From an uncultured Planktomarina sp. (GTDB taxonomy: Bacteria; Pseudomonadota; Alphaproteobacteria; Rhodobacterales; Rhodobacteraceae): a stretch of DNA of 64,000 nt. A program made the translations under genes and the position numbers. A model generated the notes under the pieces. It searched no databases. It was not told the origin of the DNA and saw only the letters and a list, made by a program, of their open reading frames with translations. Location of the stretch: contig CAJJBP010000006.1 in the NCBI GenBank assembly GCA_905182425.1, positions 61,142 to 125,141 on the forward strand. Reading direction: 5' to 3'. This document shows, one piece after another, positions 29,576 through 40,384 of the stretch; within the stretch, counting starts at the first letter, position 1; every line of letters starts with the position of its first letter.

Positions 29576-30146
29576 CTAAGCGCGACCCGCCTGTGACGAC
29601 AACATTAGCGGATCAATCCCAATAGTCCTCAACGCAGCAGTCCATTTGTGCTCATTAGCAAGGCCAAAAACAATTTCCACATTCGGGTCACAAATCAACC
29701 AACCGTTTTGCAGCAACTCAGCCTCCAGCTGGCCCGCAGACCAACCAGAATATCCCAGGACCAACAAACTAATTTCAGGACCTTTTCCGTTGGCTAAGTC
29801 CTGAAGAATTGTTCGGGTTGCCGTCATTGCAAAATGATCCCCAATAGGTAGCGTGTCTGGGCTCGCCATGTAATCATTGGTATGCAATACAAATCCACGG
29901 GTTTCATCAACTGGTCCCCCAAATTGTACCGGAATATCATGGGCTAAAGATTTAACTGAGATGTCTAGCTGTTCCAGCAAGCTTCGCAATTTAAGTTGTG
30001 GCTGCGGTTTATTAACAATTAACCCCATCGCCTCCCTCTGTAGTATGAGTACATATATAAACCACCGAGTGTTCAAATCTCGGATCTCCCATACCAGGCA
30101 TCGCCACGAGTAATTTACCAGTTAGATTCGTATTCTCGTTTTTCAT
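29576..30146 (-). pseudogene. yqgE: YqgE/AlgH family protein gene with a single-base frameshift
   Basis: Frame 1 from ATG 30146: [38 protein letters not shown]...; frame 2 continues [28 protein letters not shown]... to 29576. One extra base near 30031-30036 separates them. Confidence 0.85.
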
Positions 30147-30256
30147 AAATCGATAATGGGTCTGTTACACACTCACAACAAGGGGTTTCATCAGTCTAGC
30201 CAAAGATCAGATAAAAGTGAGTTTTTATTTTATTATTTTCAGGTTATCAAGCTGAT

Positions 30257-31051
30257 ATGAAAATACTACTGACCAAGCTGGTGCTGCTTGCAACCGCTCT
30301 CACTTCTGTTGCAGCTCCTGTTAAGGCAAATCAATTAAATGATATTGTAGAAGTTGTCTTGCTACCGGGATGGAGGATGGAGGACGGGCAACACATGGCT
30401 GGATTGCAAATCAAACTCGCTCCAGGATGGAAAACATATTGGAGACAACCCGGCGACAGTGGCATTTCACCATTTTTTGATTTTTCCGAGTCCAACCATG
30501 TTGGCACAGTAAATGTGCTATTTCCAGCGCCCAAGGTCACATGGGTCGACAATTCGAGGACAATTTCTTATAGCCAAACCGTCATATTTCCCCTTTTGGT
30601 TCAGCCAGATGTAAGTGACCCAGTTACTTTAAAGGGGCAAGTTCAAATTGGTGTTTGCCAAGACATTTGTATACCGGTTTCGCTTAAAGTGAAAGCTCAA
30701 TTACCCATATCAAGTACCAAAGACGTTGCCATTTTAGCAGCTATCCAAGCACAACCAAAAAAGATGGATGTGCCGGTTTTCTGCAAATTTGACCCCGTCG
30801 AAGGTGGTATGTATCTCAGATTGAGCCTGCCAGCACCACCAAGTGGTGTATCAGATGCCATCATTGAATTAGCAAATGCCAGTCTATGGGTTAGCACGCC
30901 AAAGATCACGTTAAAGGGCGATAAACTTATTGTCGAGGCCAATGTACTGACCTCCACAGGGAGCTTTGTTTCGGTCGCGCGCAGCGCCGTGACTACCACT
31001 CTATTTGGACAAAAAAAGTCGTTCTCCTACACAGGTTGTCAGGGTTCCTAA
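30257..31051 (+). CDS. DsbD N-terminal-like domain periplasmic protein
   Basis: Signal peptide; LAPGWKTYWRQPGDSGISPFFDFSES, GQVQIGVCQDICIPVSL. Confidence 0.82.
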   Translation: MKILLTKLVLLATALTSVAAPVKANQLNDIVEVVLLPGWRMEDGQHMAGLQIKLAPGWKTYWRQPGDSGISPFFDFSESNHVGTVNVLFPAPKVTWVDNSRTISYSQTVIFPLLVQPDVSDPVTLKGQVQIGVCQDICIPVSLKVKAQLPISSTKDVAILAAIQAQPKKMDVPVFCKFDPVEGGMYLRLSLPAPPSGVSDAIIELANASLWVSTPKITLKGDKLIVEANVLTSTGSFVSVARSAVTTTLFGQKKSFSYTGCQGS

Positions 31052-34000
31052 CGCTTGAACTGCAGCACAACTGCTAAACCTGATAAGATGTAAATCGCTA
31101 ATAAAAACAGTGCACCACCCGATAAAAACAAAATAAATGCCATTTGAAGTGCCGATAAAATCCCTGCCAATGGCAACATTAAAAAGAGTGCAGGCAAAGT
31201 TCCGCTAACTGATACCCACCCCAAAGTCACTATAAACAGCGCTGTAACTCCAATCATAGCAGCAGCAAAAGGCAATCTTGGTCCCCTCTTGCGAACAAGC
31301 CCCCGAAACGCACGTTTAAATCCTACGACCTGCGCCCCCACATCGGCCTGCATCGCAATCAATGCTGGAACAATTACCAATACTAAGACCACACCAAAGC
31401 CCAGCCCATAAACCAGCGTGATAACAGTAGGCTTCAAGAATTGTGCCTGTGAGGAAGTCTCATAGAGCAGTGGTGATAGGCCGAGTACTGTTGTGAGTGT
31501 TGTTAGCATAACTGGCCGCAACCGGTCTGTTACCCCATCGACTATTGCGGGAAACAAGCCCCGTTCTTTTGCATATTCATCAATGGTGGTCACCAAAACT
31601 ATTGAGTCATTTATAATTATACCAACCATACCAATTAGGCCAACAACGGAGAACAGTGACAGCGGCACGTCATACCACCAGTGCCCATAAATAGTGCCTA
31701 CCAGTCCAAAGGGAATAATAGCCATCACAACCAAAGGACGTGTCCAGCTTGAGAAAATCCAAGCAAGTGTCATGAAAATCCCTGCAAGCGTCAACACCAG
31801 TCCACGCGTCGCATCATTTCGAAAATCATTTTCCTGTTCCGCCAGGCCTGCAAGCTCAAAACTCACTTGATTTTCCTCTGCAACTTTAGGCAAAACCGTG
31901 TCGCGCAACTCATTTACAATTGCTTCTGCGCGGGCGGGGTCATCCTCAGATATATCACCTGTGACAGAAATTACCTGGATGCCATCTTCACGTCTAACCG
32001 TCGAAAATCCAGTCCTTTGCTGGACAGAAACGATGTCAGCCAAAGGTACGTAGTCTCCGGATACAGTTCGAATTTGCATTCGGTCTGTAAAGTCAGCAGT
32101 CAATTCTCCCACTGGGACCTGTACCCTAATTGTAGCTGAGCGTGGACCTTCTGGGAAGCTTGCCGCTTCGATGCCGTTCAACCGGTTGCGCAATGTGCGG
32201 CCCAAAGCATCAATAGTCAAACCCAACGCCTGTCCTTGAGGCGTTAATTCCAAGATCAATTCTTCCTTATCATAGGCCAAATTATCCTGGACCGCCGAGA
32301 CCTCAGGATACTGTGCCAAGAACGTCTGCAAAGACTCAGAAGCTGCCTTCAGAGTGTCCGCATCAGCTCCGGACAGCTTTACATCTAGCGCATCACCGCC
32401 AGGACCAGCCCGCCATCCACGAAAGCTGATTGTCTCTACCCTGGGATGACGCTGAACCACATCTTGCAAGTCGGCAACTACTGAAAAAGAGGAGTAGGAC
32501 CGTAGATCTGCGTCAATCAATTCAATCGCGATGGAGCCCAATTGATCAGGATCTTTATTTTCAGCACCGGCAAGACCACGTCCAGTATTTCCACCAATTT
32601 CCGCCATCACAAAATCAATGGGGTTCGTTCCATATTCAATCTCATATTTGGCACCAATTTCTTCAACAGCTTTTTGAAAGGACTTCATTTGAGCTATCGA
32701 ATCAGCTCGAGTTGCACCTGGAGCCATTGCGAAGTTACCGGTTACAGATTCTTGTTCAGGCGCGTTGAAAAAACGCCATTGAACATCGCCATTAATGAAC
32801 AAAGCAACTTGACTAGCTAAAGCCACTAAGAGAGCGGCAAAAACCGGATAGCGAGCCCAGATCACAAATTTAATAAAGGGACGAAAAGCGTAAAACTTAA
32901 ATTTATCCAGCAAAAAATTCATAATATGAGATGGCAAATCATACCACCGCAAGCGACCTCCAGTTACAATAGAATGCGCCATATGATTTGGTAGAATCAA
33001 AAAACATTCCGCCAATGAGGCTATAAGCACTACGATAACAGTGAAGGGTATATCAGCAATAAGACTGCCAAACCTCCCGCCAATTGCAATCAAGCCAAAG
33101 AACGCAATTACAGTTGTGAGAGTAGCGGAGAACACAGGCAAGAACATGCGTCGCGCTGCGTTTTCTGCTGCTACCATTGGCGGTTCTTTGAGAGTCCGCG
33201 CACGAAAATCTGCATGTTCACCGACCACAATCGCATCATCAACAACAATGCCTAAAGTAATAATTACAGCAAACAACGAGATAATATTGATTGTCAGTCC
33301 CGACATGTACATAAGCGCAACAGCCGCGCCCATCGCCGCAGGGATACCGGCAGCTACCCAAAAGGCTGTTCGCACATTGAGGAATAAGAACAGCAGCAAT
33401 AGAACCAATCCAAGGCCCTGCAAGCCATTCTTCATGAGCATCGAAAGACGTGCTGAGATAACTTCCGATCGTGTCCTAATTAATTGAATACTGACTTCGG
33501 GGGGAAGTGTCTCTTGCATGGCTGCGGCGACATCCTGAACTTTTTTCTGGATCTCAATTGCATCGCCTTGGTCAGACCTATCAATACGGATAGAAATCGC
33601 GGATGAACCACCAACAAAATATGCTCGCTTACGGTCCACGCCCTCTTCAATAACCTGTCCCACGTCCGAAATCATCAAAGCAGATCCATCTGCGTTGGTG
33701 CGCAACACAATAGCCCCAATATCGCGCGCTCCACGTTTTGCAACTCCAGTAAGTATACGTGAATTTCCTGCTACGTCGCCAGCAGGATCCGCCTCAGCTT
33801 CTTCAGCTATAGCATTTGCAACTTGCCGCATGGTCACGTCATGCCGGATAAGTGATAGGCTATCTACTTCAACAAGTGTAGAACCTGCAGCAATTCCGCG
33901 GATACTTGCCCGGGTCACACCAGCAGCAAATAAACGCGTTACAAATTCATCAGAGAAGAGGGCAAGTTGGTCCACTCCAACTATTCCGGAGATCACCACA

Positions 34001-34440
34001 TCCGTCACACGATCTCGCCAAAACCCTCGAGTTACGCGCGGGTCATCCGCGTCATCTGGAAATTGTGCTACAATTGAATCGACCGCTATTTGCGTGTCAT
34101 CAGTTCCCCGCGCCATATCCCAGCCAGGTTCAAATTCCATTTTGATCCGAGCTAAGCCCTCATTAGATGTAGAGGATGTACTGGTCACGCCTTCAATCCC
34201 AAGCAAAGAAGGCTCCACAATTTGAACAATTGCGCGGTCAACATCCTCTGGACCTGCTCCGTCCCAACGAACACTTACGGTTACATTGTCGATAATCACA
34301 TCCGGAAAGAACTGTGACCTCATTTGTGGAAAAGATACGACACCTGCTACGATCATGATTAATAAAAATAGGTTCGCAGCAGTACGGTGACGCGTCATAT
34401 ATGACAAAATTCCGCCTGTTGCGTTGGTCATCAATGACAT
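31048..34440 (-). CDS. RND-family efflux transporter permease
   Basis: 1130 aa AcrB-type protein with 12-TM-like pattern; GIVVDDAIVVGEHA, GIIINDSIVLVTTIDEY. Confidence 0.94.
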   Translation of the reverse strand: MSLMTNATGGILSYMTRHRTAANLFLLIMIVAGVVSFPQMRSQFFPDVIIDNVTVSVRWDGAGPEDVDRAIVQIVEPSLLGIEGVTSTSSTSNEGLARIKMEFEPGWDMARGTDDTQIAVDSIVAQFPDDADDPRVTRGFWRDRVTDVVISGIVGVDQLALFSDEFVTRLFAAGVTRASIRGIAAGSTLVEVDSLSLIRHDVTMRQVANAIAEEAEADPAGDVAGNSRILTGVAKRGARDIGAIVLRTNADGSALMISDVGQVIEEGVDRKRAYFVGGSSAISIRIDRSDQGDAIEIQKKVQDVAAAMQETLPPEVSIQLIRTRSEVISARLSMLMKNGLQGLGLVLLLLFLFLNVRTAFWVAAGIPAAMGAAVALMYMSGLTINIISLFAVIITLGIVVDDAIVVGEHADFRARTLKEPPMVAAENAARRMFLPVFSATLTTVIAFFGLIAIGGRFGSLIADIPFTVIVVLIASLAECFLILPNHMAHSIVTGGRLRWYDLPSHIMNFLLDKFKFYAFRPFIKFVIWARYPVFAALLVALASQVALFINGDVQWRFFNAPEQESVTGNFAMAPGATRADSIAQMKSFQKAVEEIGAKYEIEYGTNPIDFVMAEIGGNTGRGLAGAENKDPDQLGSIAIELIDADLRSYSSFSVVADLQDVVQRHPRVETISFRGWRAGPGGDALDVKLSGADADTLKAASESLQTFLAQYPEVSAVQDNLAYDKEELILELTPQGQALGLTIDALGRTLRNRLNGIEAASFPEGPRSATIRVQVPVGELTADFTDRMQIRTVSGDYVPLADIVSVQQRTGFSTVRREDGIQVISVTGDISEDDPARAEAIVNELRDTVLPKVAEENQVSFELAGLAEQENDFRNDATRGLVLTLAGIFMTLAWIFSSWTRPLVVMAIIPFGLVGTIYGHWWYDVPLSLFSVVGLIGMVGIIINDSIVLVTTIDEYAKERGLFPAIVDGVTDRLRPVMLTTLTTVLGLSPLLYETSSQAQFLKPTVITLVYGLGFGVVLVLVIVPALIAMQADVGAQVVGFKRAFRGLVRKRGPRLPFAAAMIGVTALFIVTLGWVSVSGTLPALFLMLPLAGILSALQMAFILFLSGGALFLLAIYILSGLAVVLQFKR

Positions 34441-34442
34441 GG

Positions 34443-35915
34443 CTACTCTCCCATCCTACTTTCAAGTCGGTCCAACAATTTTTGTGGCACTTCGGTTTTA
34501 GTCAGCTGACCTATTGTCCGCTCTTTTGCAGCCTTTGGAATCCATTTATTACCTTCAATAAATGCAATTAACTTTGCACGTCGCTCTGGATCTAACTTAA
34601 CCATTTGGGGAGCTTTTGGCTCAGCAGCAATTTCACCTTGAGCGCTCAAAATCCGCACTTTGATCCCAGCTCCCAACAAAGGTGTTCTTTCGGCTACTAT
34701 ATTAGCATTTGAGAGCTCACGGGACCTAACAAGAACGTCATCTCCCTGGCGCCGCACCAAAGTCACATCCGCCTCACGTAATCGATCATCTTCGCCAACA
34801 ACTAAAACACGATTATTTCCATTAAGAGCGGAAGACGGCAGTCGTGCAACCCAATTTATATCTGGCTCAACTATATCGACAGTAACAAAGTCTCCCGGTC
34901 GCAGGCCTTTCGCGTTGCTAAGGCTGGCAAACAACAAGCGTCCGGTCAAACCTTCGCCAACTAATGCCGCTTCCCGCGTCAGCTTACCTTGGATGGCGAT
35001 TTCAGCACCAAGCACATCCAGGTTTGCAGTGATTTGCGCATCGATTACCTGCCCATCATCATTAAGCAAACGGCTGTGTTGGGAGGTGCTAACCCTAAAT
35101 GCCACCTCAAGGGCGGAGGGGTCTACCAATTGGCCAACTCGTTCATTGTTTGCTATCGATCCGCCTTGAACCACCGCAACATTAGCCAGAGCACCCGAGA
35201 AACTTGCGCGCAAAACAGTATCACGCAAATTGCGTTCTGCTTCCGCAATTGAAATTTCGACCCGCGTTACTCGAGCAATACTTTGGTTCAAGCGAGCTTC
35301 AGCAGTCTGTAAGGCTTGACGACGAGAAAGTATTGCTTGTTTAGCTGAAGACGCGGCAAGTTCGGCAGACTCGACCGAAGCTTCTGTTCCCACCCCTCGA
35401 GAAACAAGGTTTTTCTGTCTTTGCAACATTTTCAAACGTAAATCAGATTGCTCACTCGCCGCGTTCACCTCGTCGTTGGCTAAATCAAGCGATCGTGTTG
35501 CTTCAAGCAAGTCCGCTTTTGCATCCGCCATATCTGCCTTAACCAATGCTAAATCAGTCTTTGCGTTTGAGGGATCAATGCGAAGTAGAATTTCTCCTTT
35601 GTTGACCTGGCCACCATTCTGAAAATCTGGATGCAATTCTATTACTGTCCCCCCCACAGCCGCCCTAATATCTAAACTACGTTGGCTTTGAACTTCACCA
35701 TAAACGCGCAAAATTGGGGTTTGAGTGCCCGGTACAAACGAGACTGCATTAACAGCGAATGTGCGCTCGCGAGATCCCCCACCTCGTCTCTCGTCTTCAC
35801 CTTTATTAGATATGGCCGCTCGCACCATTCCAAACGCAAAAACAAAAAGAGCGAGAGTTGCTGCCATTAAAAAAAGGCCTATTAAACTTTTGCGTAAGAA
35901 ACGCATCGCGTCCAT
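34443..35915 (-). CDS. RND efflux periplasmic adaptor subunit
   Basis: N-terminal TM, barrel-sandwich and coiled-coil pattern (GEILLRIDPSNAKTDLALVKADMADAKADLLEATRSL); 2 bp from the permease. Confidence 0.92.
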   Translation of the reverse strand: MDAMRFLRKSLIGLFLMAATLALFVFAFGMVRAAISNKGEDERRGGGSRERTFAVNAVSFVPGTQTPILRVYGEVQSQRSLDIRAAVGGTVIELHPDFQNGGQVNKGEILLRIDPSNAKTDLALVKADMADAKADLLEATRSLDLANDEVNAASEQSDLRLKMLQRQKNLVSRGVGTEASVESAELAASSAKQAILSRRQALQTAEARLNQSIARVTRVEISIAEAERNLRDTVLRASFSGALANVAVVQGGSIANNERVGQLVDPSALEVAFRVSTSQHSRLLNDDGQVIDAQITANLDVLGAEIAIQGKLTREAALVGEGLTGRLLFASLSNAKGLRPGDFVTVDIVEPDINWVARLPSSALNGNNRVLVVGEDDRLREADVTLVRRQGDDVLVRSRELSNANIVAERTPLLGAGIKVRILSAQGEIAAEPKAPQMVKLDPERRAKLIAFIEGNKWIPKAAKERTIGQLTKTEVPQKLLDRLESRMGE

Positions 35916-35985
35916 CCTTCAGTTTTTCTTGGTAAAGAGATAGAACGAACTTTGCTCACGTCACTATCTTTAACTACCAAGGCTA

Positions 35986-36522
35986 CTATTTCCGTCGTAT
36001 ATGTTCATCCAGTCGCGGTAATATTTCTACAAAATTACACGGTTTGTGACGAATATCTAACTGTTTGATTAAGATTTCATCCCATGCATCTTTGCAAGCA
36101 CCTGGACTACCAGGCAGAGCAAACATGTAGGTCCCATTAGCGACACCTGCTGTTGCCCTACTTTGTATGGCTGACGTACCAATTTTTTGCATAGAAACGA
36201 TCGTGAAAACTGTGCTAAATGCATCTATCTCTTTTTCGTAAACATCACGGTGCGCTTCGACCGTTACATCGCGTCCGGTCAAACCAGAGCCGCCTGTTGA
36301 GATCACAACATCAATTGCTGGATCGTTTGCCCAGATACGCAATTGCGCAGAAATCTCCGACCGATCATCTTTAAGTAATTTGCGGGCAGCCAATTTATGA
36401 CCTGCTGCTTCCACCCGCGCTACTAATGTATCACCAGATCGGTCGCGCTCAAGGCTTCGGCTATCAGATACTGTCAAAATTGCGATACTAACTGGGAGAA
36501 AATCTAAATTATCTGAAGGCAT
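35986..36522 (-). CDS. moaB: Molybdenum cofactor biosynthesis protein B
   Basis: IAILTVSDSRSLERDRSGDTL, VISTGGSGLTGRDVTVEA, ALPGSPGACKDAWDEI. Confidence 0.94.
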   Translation of the reverse strand: MPSDNLDFLPVSIAILTVSDSRSLERDRSGDTLVARVEAAGHKLAARKLLKDDRSEISAQLRIWANDPAIDVVISTGGSGLTGRDVTVEAHRDVYEKEIDAFSTVFTIVSMQKIGTSAIQSRATAGVANGTYMFALPGSPGACKDAWDEILIKQLDIRHKPCNFVEILPRLDEHIRRK

Positions 36523-37317
36523 TCACGTTTCCTTTTGAGTGCGTACCCAAGCTTTTAGGGATAACAGATCTTGCCAGGCCTGGCTCTTTAAAGAAGGACG
36601 GTTGAGTAATGATTCTGGATGAAACATTGGCAGTACAGGAAGGTCTAATCCATTATGCATTTGACCCCGCAACTTGCTGACACCACGTTTCCCCAAAATG
36701 GCCTGACAGCTTGTGTCACCCATACAAATCAGAATTTTAGGTGCAGCAAGTTCAATGTGGCGGCGCAAAAATGGTAATAAAATTGAAAGCTCTTCTGATT
36801 TTAGATCTCGATCTTGTGGAGGACGCCAGGGCACAATAGTTCCAATGTAAACACTCTCGTGACGACTTAGACCAATCGCGGCCAACATTTTATCTAGTAA
36901 ATGGCCCGATGCTCCAGCAAACGGGATACCCTTTACGTCTTCTTCGCGATTTGGTGGCTCAGTCAAAATCATTACAGAAGATCCCAAAACGCCATCACTA
37001 AAGACTAAACTTCGAGCTCCGCGCTTCAGATCGCAATATTCGAAAGCTGCCAATGCACTTTTAAGAGCAACCAAGTCAGAAGCTCCTGCCGCGGCCTTCT
37101 CCGCCAATGCCACAGGATCCTGAGCCTCTGGCAAAAATCCAACCGCTGAAGTGGGATGATCCGATACTACAACAGTTTTGGGCTCAATCACCACTTTAGG
37201 CACCACAGCCGCAAGCCCATATCGATCTACCGGACTTTCCTCGATCGCATCAACTGCTCCCAGCTCTAGCTGCCATTCAAGCGCTGAACGCGCAGCATGC
37301 CAATCCATATATTCCAT
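36523..37317 (-). CDS. Uracil-DNA glycosylase family (type 4/5-like)
   Basis: CDLKRGARSLVFSDG, VPWRPPQDRDLKSEE, LICMGDTSCQAILGKRG, MFHPESLLNRPSLK; motif A altered (see findings). Confidence 0.88.
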   Translation of the reverse strand: MEYMDWHAARSALEWQLELGAVDAIEESPVDRYGLAAVVPKVVIEPKTVVVSDHPTSAVGFLPEAQDPVALAEKAAAGASDLVALKSALAAFEYCDLKRGARSLVFSDGVLGSSVMILTEPPNREEDVKGIPFAGASGHLLDKMLAAIGLSRHESVYIGTIVPWRPPQDRDLKSEELSILLPFLRRHIELAAPKILICMGDTSCQAILGKRGVSKLRGQMHNGLDLPVLPMFHPESLLNRPSLKSQAWQDLLSLKAWVRTQKET

Positions 37318-37480
37318 GCACTTAGGCTAGAGCTTTAGGTCCGGAAGGTAAATCGCCGAAATGAACCATCCTTAAAATAGACTTTAAAAAATATAGCCCT
37401 GTGGTTCATAAATTTACTTGAAGCCAACCCTTGCCGTAATGTCCTTGGCTTTCTATACACGGCCAACTGGAGAAATCGAC

Positions 37481-38425
37481 ATGCAGACCAAGCACCTTTT
37501 GGGCATAGAACCCCTGCACCCGCACCAAATTACAGAAATTTTAGATTTAGCAGATCAATATGCCCAGAGTAATCGTAGCAAAGCACCAATTAACGATGTC
37601 TTGGGCGGGTGCACACAAATTAACATGTTCTTTGAGAACTCGACACGCACCCAAGCCAGTTTCGAGATTGCTGGCAAACGGTTAGGTGCAGATGTAATGA
37701 ACATGTCGATGAAGGCTAGCTCTATCAATAAGGGTGAAACCTTGATCGACACGGCTGTGACATTGAATGCCATGCACCCAGATTTATTAGTCGTACGCCA
37801 CCCGCATTCAGGTGCAGTAGATCTTTTGGCCCAAAAAGTAGATTGTGCTGTCATCAATGCTGGTGATGGCCGCCATGAGCACCCAACCCAAGCTCTGCTC
37901 GATGCGCTGACAATCCGCCGCTCCAAGGGTCGTTTGCATCGTTTAAATATTGCGATATGTGGAGATATTGCACACAGTCGCGTTGCCCGGTCGAACTTAA
38001 TTTTACTAGGGAAAATGGAAAATCGCATTCGCCTTGTTGGTCCGGCCACCCTGATGCCATCCGGCATTACGGAATTTGGCGCCGAAGTTTACCACGACAT
38101 GAATGAAGGCTTGAAGGACGTGGATGTCATAATGATGTTGCGGCTTCAAAGCGAACGTATGGATGGTGGATTCATCCCATCTGAGCGCGAATACTATCAC
38201 CGATATGGCCTAGACACTGCCAAATTGAGTAATGCCAAAGAAGGCGCCATAGTGATGCACCCCGGCCCTATGAACCGCGGAGTTGAAATTGATGGAGAGA
38301 TAGCAGATGACCTCAGCCGAAGTGTTATTCAAGAGCAAGTCGAGATGGGGGTGGCTGTACGCATGGCCGTCATGAATATCCTCATGAGAAGCCGACGCGA
38401 GGCAGCGCAGGAGGCAATGCTATGA
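37481..38425 (+). CDS. pyrB: Aspartate carbamoyltransferase catalytic subunit
   Basis: [50 protein letters not shown]. Confidence 0.97.
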   Translation: MQTKHLLGIEPLHPHQITEILDLADQYAQSNRSKAPINDVLGGCTQINMFFENSTRTQASFEIAGKRLGADVMNMSMKASSINKGETLIDTAVTLNAMHPDLLVVRHPHSGAVDLLAQKVDCAVINAGDGRHEHPTQALLDALTIRRSKGRLHRLNIAICGDIAHSRVARSNLILLGKMENRIRLVGPATLMPSGITEFGAEVYHDMNEGLKDVDVIMMLRLQSERMDGGFIPSEREYYHRYGLDTAKLSNAKEGAIVMHPGPMNRGVEIDGEIADDLSRSVIQEQVEMGVAVRMAVMNILMRSRREAAQEAML

Positions 38426-38523
38426 ATGAACCAAAAGATCCCCGCATGTCGGGCAAAATTGCTCTGTATGCGCTTATTTTCATCGCGGCCTTGGTCAGTC
38501 TTATGATCTGGGTGGCTGCATGA
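38422..38523 (+). CDS. 33-aa single-TM microprotein
   Basis: [37 protein letters not shown] overlaps both the pyrB stop and the pyrC start. Not in ORF track. Confidence 0.7.
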   Translation: MNEPKDPRMSGKIALYALIFIAALVSLMIWVAA

Positions 38524-39779
38524 CCTCTTTACGCATCACAAATGTTCACCTCGTCGACCCTGAAACTCAAACGGTAACATTAGGCTCCCTGACAATTAAT
38601 AATGGTCGGATCTCAGGCGCAGACACAGCAGATACGTTATTGGATGCAGAAGGCCAGTATCTTGCACCAGGTATTGTAGATATTGGAGCTAAAGTCTGTG
38701 AGCCGGGCGAACGCCATAAAGAAAGCTTCCGCTCAGCTGGATTGGCCGCAGCTGCAGGCGGTGTAACAACATTAGTCGCACGACCTGATACAAAACCTTC
38801 AGTCGATAGCCCTGAAACCCTGGAATTTGCATCCCGCCGCGCACAGGCCAATTGCATAGTTCACAGCTATCAAATGGCTGCATTAACGAAAGGTCGTCTT
38901 GGTCGCGAAATGACCGAAATTGGTTTCTTACAAGACGCGGGCGCTATTGCGTTCACCGACTGTGACGCCGTGATAACCGACAATAAAGTCTTATCGCGCG
39001 CGCTTACCTACGCAAGTCAGCTTGGCGCATTGATTATTGGACACCCGCAAGATCCTAGTCTGTCCAAGGGAGCGTCTGCAACGTCCGGAAAATTCGCATC
39101 ACTGCGCGCAATCCCTGCTGTTTCCACAATGGCCGAGCGCTTGGGCTTAGAACGTGATTTAGCAATGGTTGAGATGACCGGAGCCAAATACCACGCGGAT
39201 CAAATATCAACTGTGCAAGCGCTTCCAGCATTGGAACGCGCCAAGGCCCAAGGCCTTGATGTTACTGCAGGTATTAACATCCACCACCTAACTCTTAATG
39301 AGTTTGATGTCGCTAATTATCGCAGCTTTTTTAAGGTTAAGCCACCACTCAGATCCGAAAATGACCGACTTGCAATGGTTAATGCGCTGGCATCAGGCCT
39401 TATTGATACAATCAGCTCGATGCATACTCCCCAGGACGAAGAGTCAAAGCGGGTGCCTTTTGAGCAGGCAGCTTCCGGAGCTGTAGCACTCGAGACATTA
39501 CTGCCCGCCGCTCTGCGTCTTTACCACGCAGAACAGCTAAGCTTACCGCAATTATTTCGCGCTTTATCCTTAAATCCTGCACGCAGGTTAGGCCTGACGT
39601 CTGGCCGCCTTGCAGTAGGAGCCCCTGCAGATTTAATCCTATTTGACCCAAATATTCCATTTGTACTTGATCGCTACAAACTGAAATCGAAATCAAAAAA
39701 TACACCCTTTGACGGACAACGCATGCAAGGGCGCGTACTGGCCACGTTTGTGGATGGCAAAAAGGTATATCAACTATGA
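38520..39779 (+). CDS. pyrC: Dihydroorotase
   Basis: YLAPGIVDIGAKVCEPGERHKESFRSAGLAAAAGGVTT, GRLAVGAPADLILFDP. Confidence 0.94.
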   Translation: MTSLRITNVHLVDPETQTVTLGSLTINNGRISGADTADTLLDAEGQYLAPGIVDIGAKVCEPGERHKESFRSAGLAAAAGGVTTLVARPDTKPSVDSPETLEFASRRAQANCIVHSYQMAALTKGRLGREMTEIGFLQDAGAIAFTDCDAVITDNKVLSRALTYASQLGALIIGHPQDPSLSKGASATSGKFASLRAIPAVSTMAERLGLERDLAMVEMTGAKYHADQISTVQALPALERAKAQGLDVTAGINIHHLTLNEFDVANYRSFFKVKPPLRSENDRLAMVNALASGLIDTISSMHTPQDEESKRVPFEQAASGAVALETLLPAALRLYHAEQLSLPQLFRALSLNPARRLGLTSGRLAVGAPADLILFDPNIPFVLDRYKLKSKSKNTPFDGQRMQGRVLATFVDGKKVYQL

Positions 39780-40384
39780 TCCCCGAGTTTTCGACTTCAC
39801 CAATGATATTACTCGTTTGGATTGTGACCGGTTACCTTCTAGGGTCCATTCCCTTCGGTTTAGTTGTCGCCCACTTATTTGGGCTTGGTGACCTTCGTCA
39901 GATTGGATCAGGCAATATTGGGGCTACTAATGTGTTACGGACTGGCTCGAAATTTGGAGCTGCCTTAACCTTGATCGCAGATGCGGGCAAAGCCGGTATT
40001 ACCGTTCTTTTGGCGCGTAGTATAGCAGGCGAAGACGCAGCACAATTGGCAGGCTTCGCGGCATTCTTCGGACATTGCTACCCAATCTGGCTTAAATTCA
40101 AGGGAGGCAAAGGCGTATCTACATTCTTTGGACTTCTATTTGCTCTGGCCTGGCCCATTGGTTTGATCTCTGGAGCCACATGGATTTTGATTGCAGGTAT
40201 TTTTCGCTATTCTAGCTTTGCCGCAATAGCGACGGTAATTCTTACACCATTATTTATGATCATATTTTCGCAACAAGTTTTAGTTGCACTGAGCATTGGG
40301 TTGATGACCCTGATTTTATGGAGACATAAAGAAAATATTATTAGATTACTAAAATCGCAAGAAACGAAGATTGGCCAAAAGTGA
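39776..40384 (+). CDS. plsY: Glycerol-3-phosphate acyltransferase PlsY
   Basis: GYLLGSIPFGLVVA, IGSGNIGATNVLRTG, GHCYPIWLKFKGGKGVST. Confidence 0.96.
   Translation: MIPEFSTSPMILLVWIVTGYLLGSIPFGLVVAHLFGLGDLRQIGSGNIGATNVLRTGSKFGAALTLIADAGKAGITVLLARSIAGEDAAQLAGFAAFFGHCYPIWLKFKGGKGVSTFFGLLFALAWPIGLISGATWILIAGIFRYSSFAAIATVILTPLFMIIFSQQVLVALSIGLMTLILWRHKENIIRLLKSQETKIGQK

Noticed and set aside
30020-30045. Programmed ribosomal frameshift in yqgE
   Set aside because: No slippery heptamer or downstream structure evident; a single-base indel (real or artefactual) is the simpler reading.
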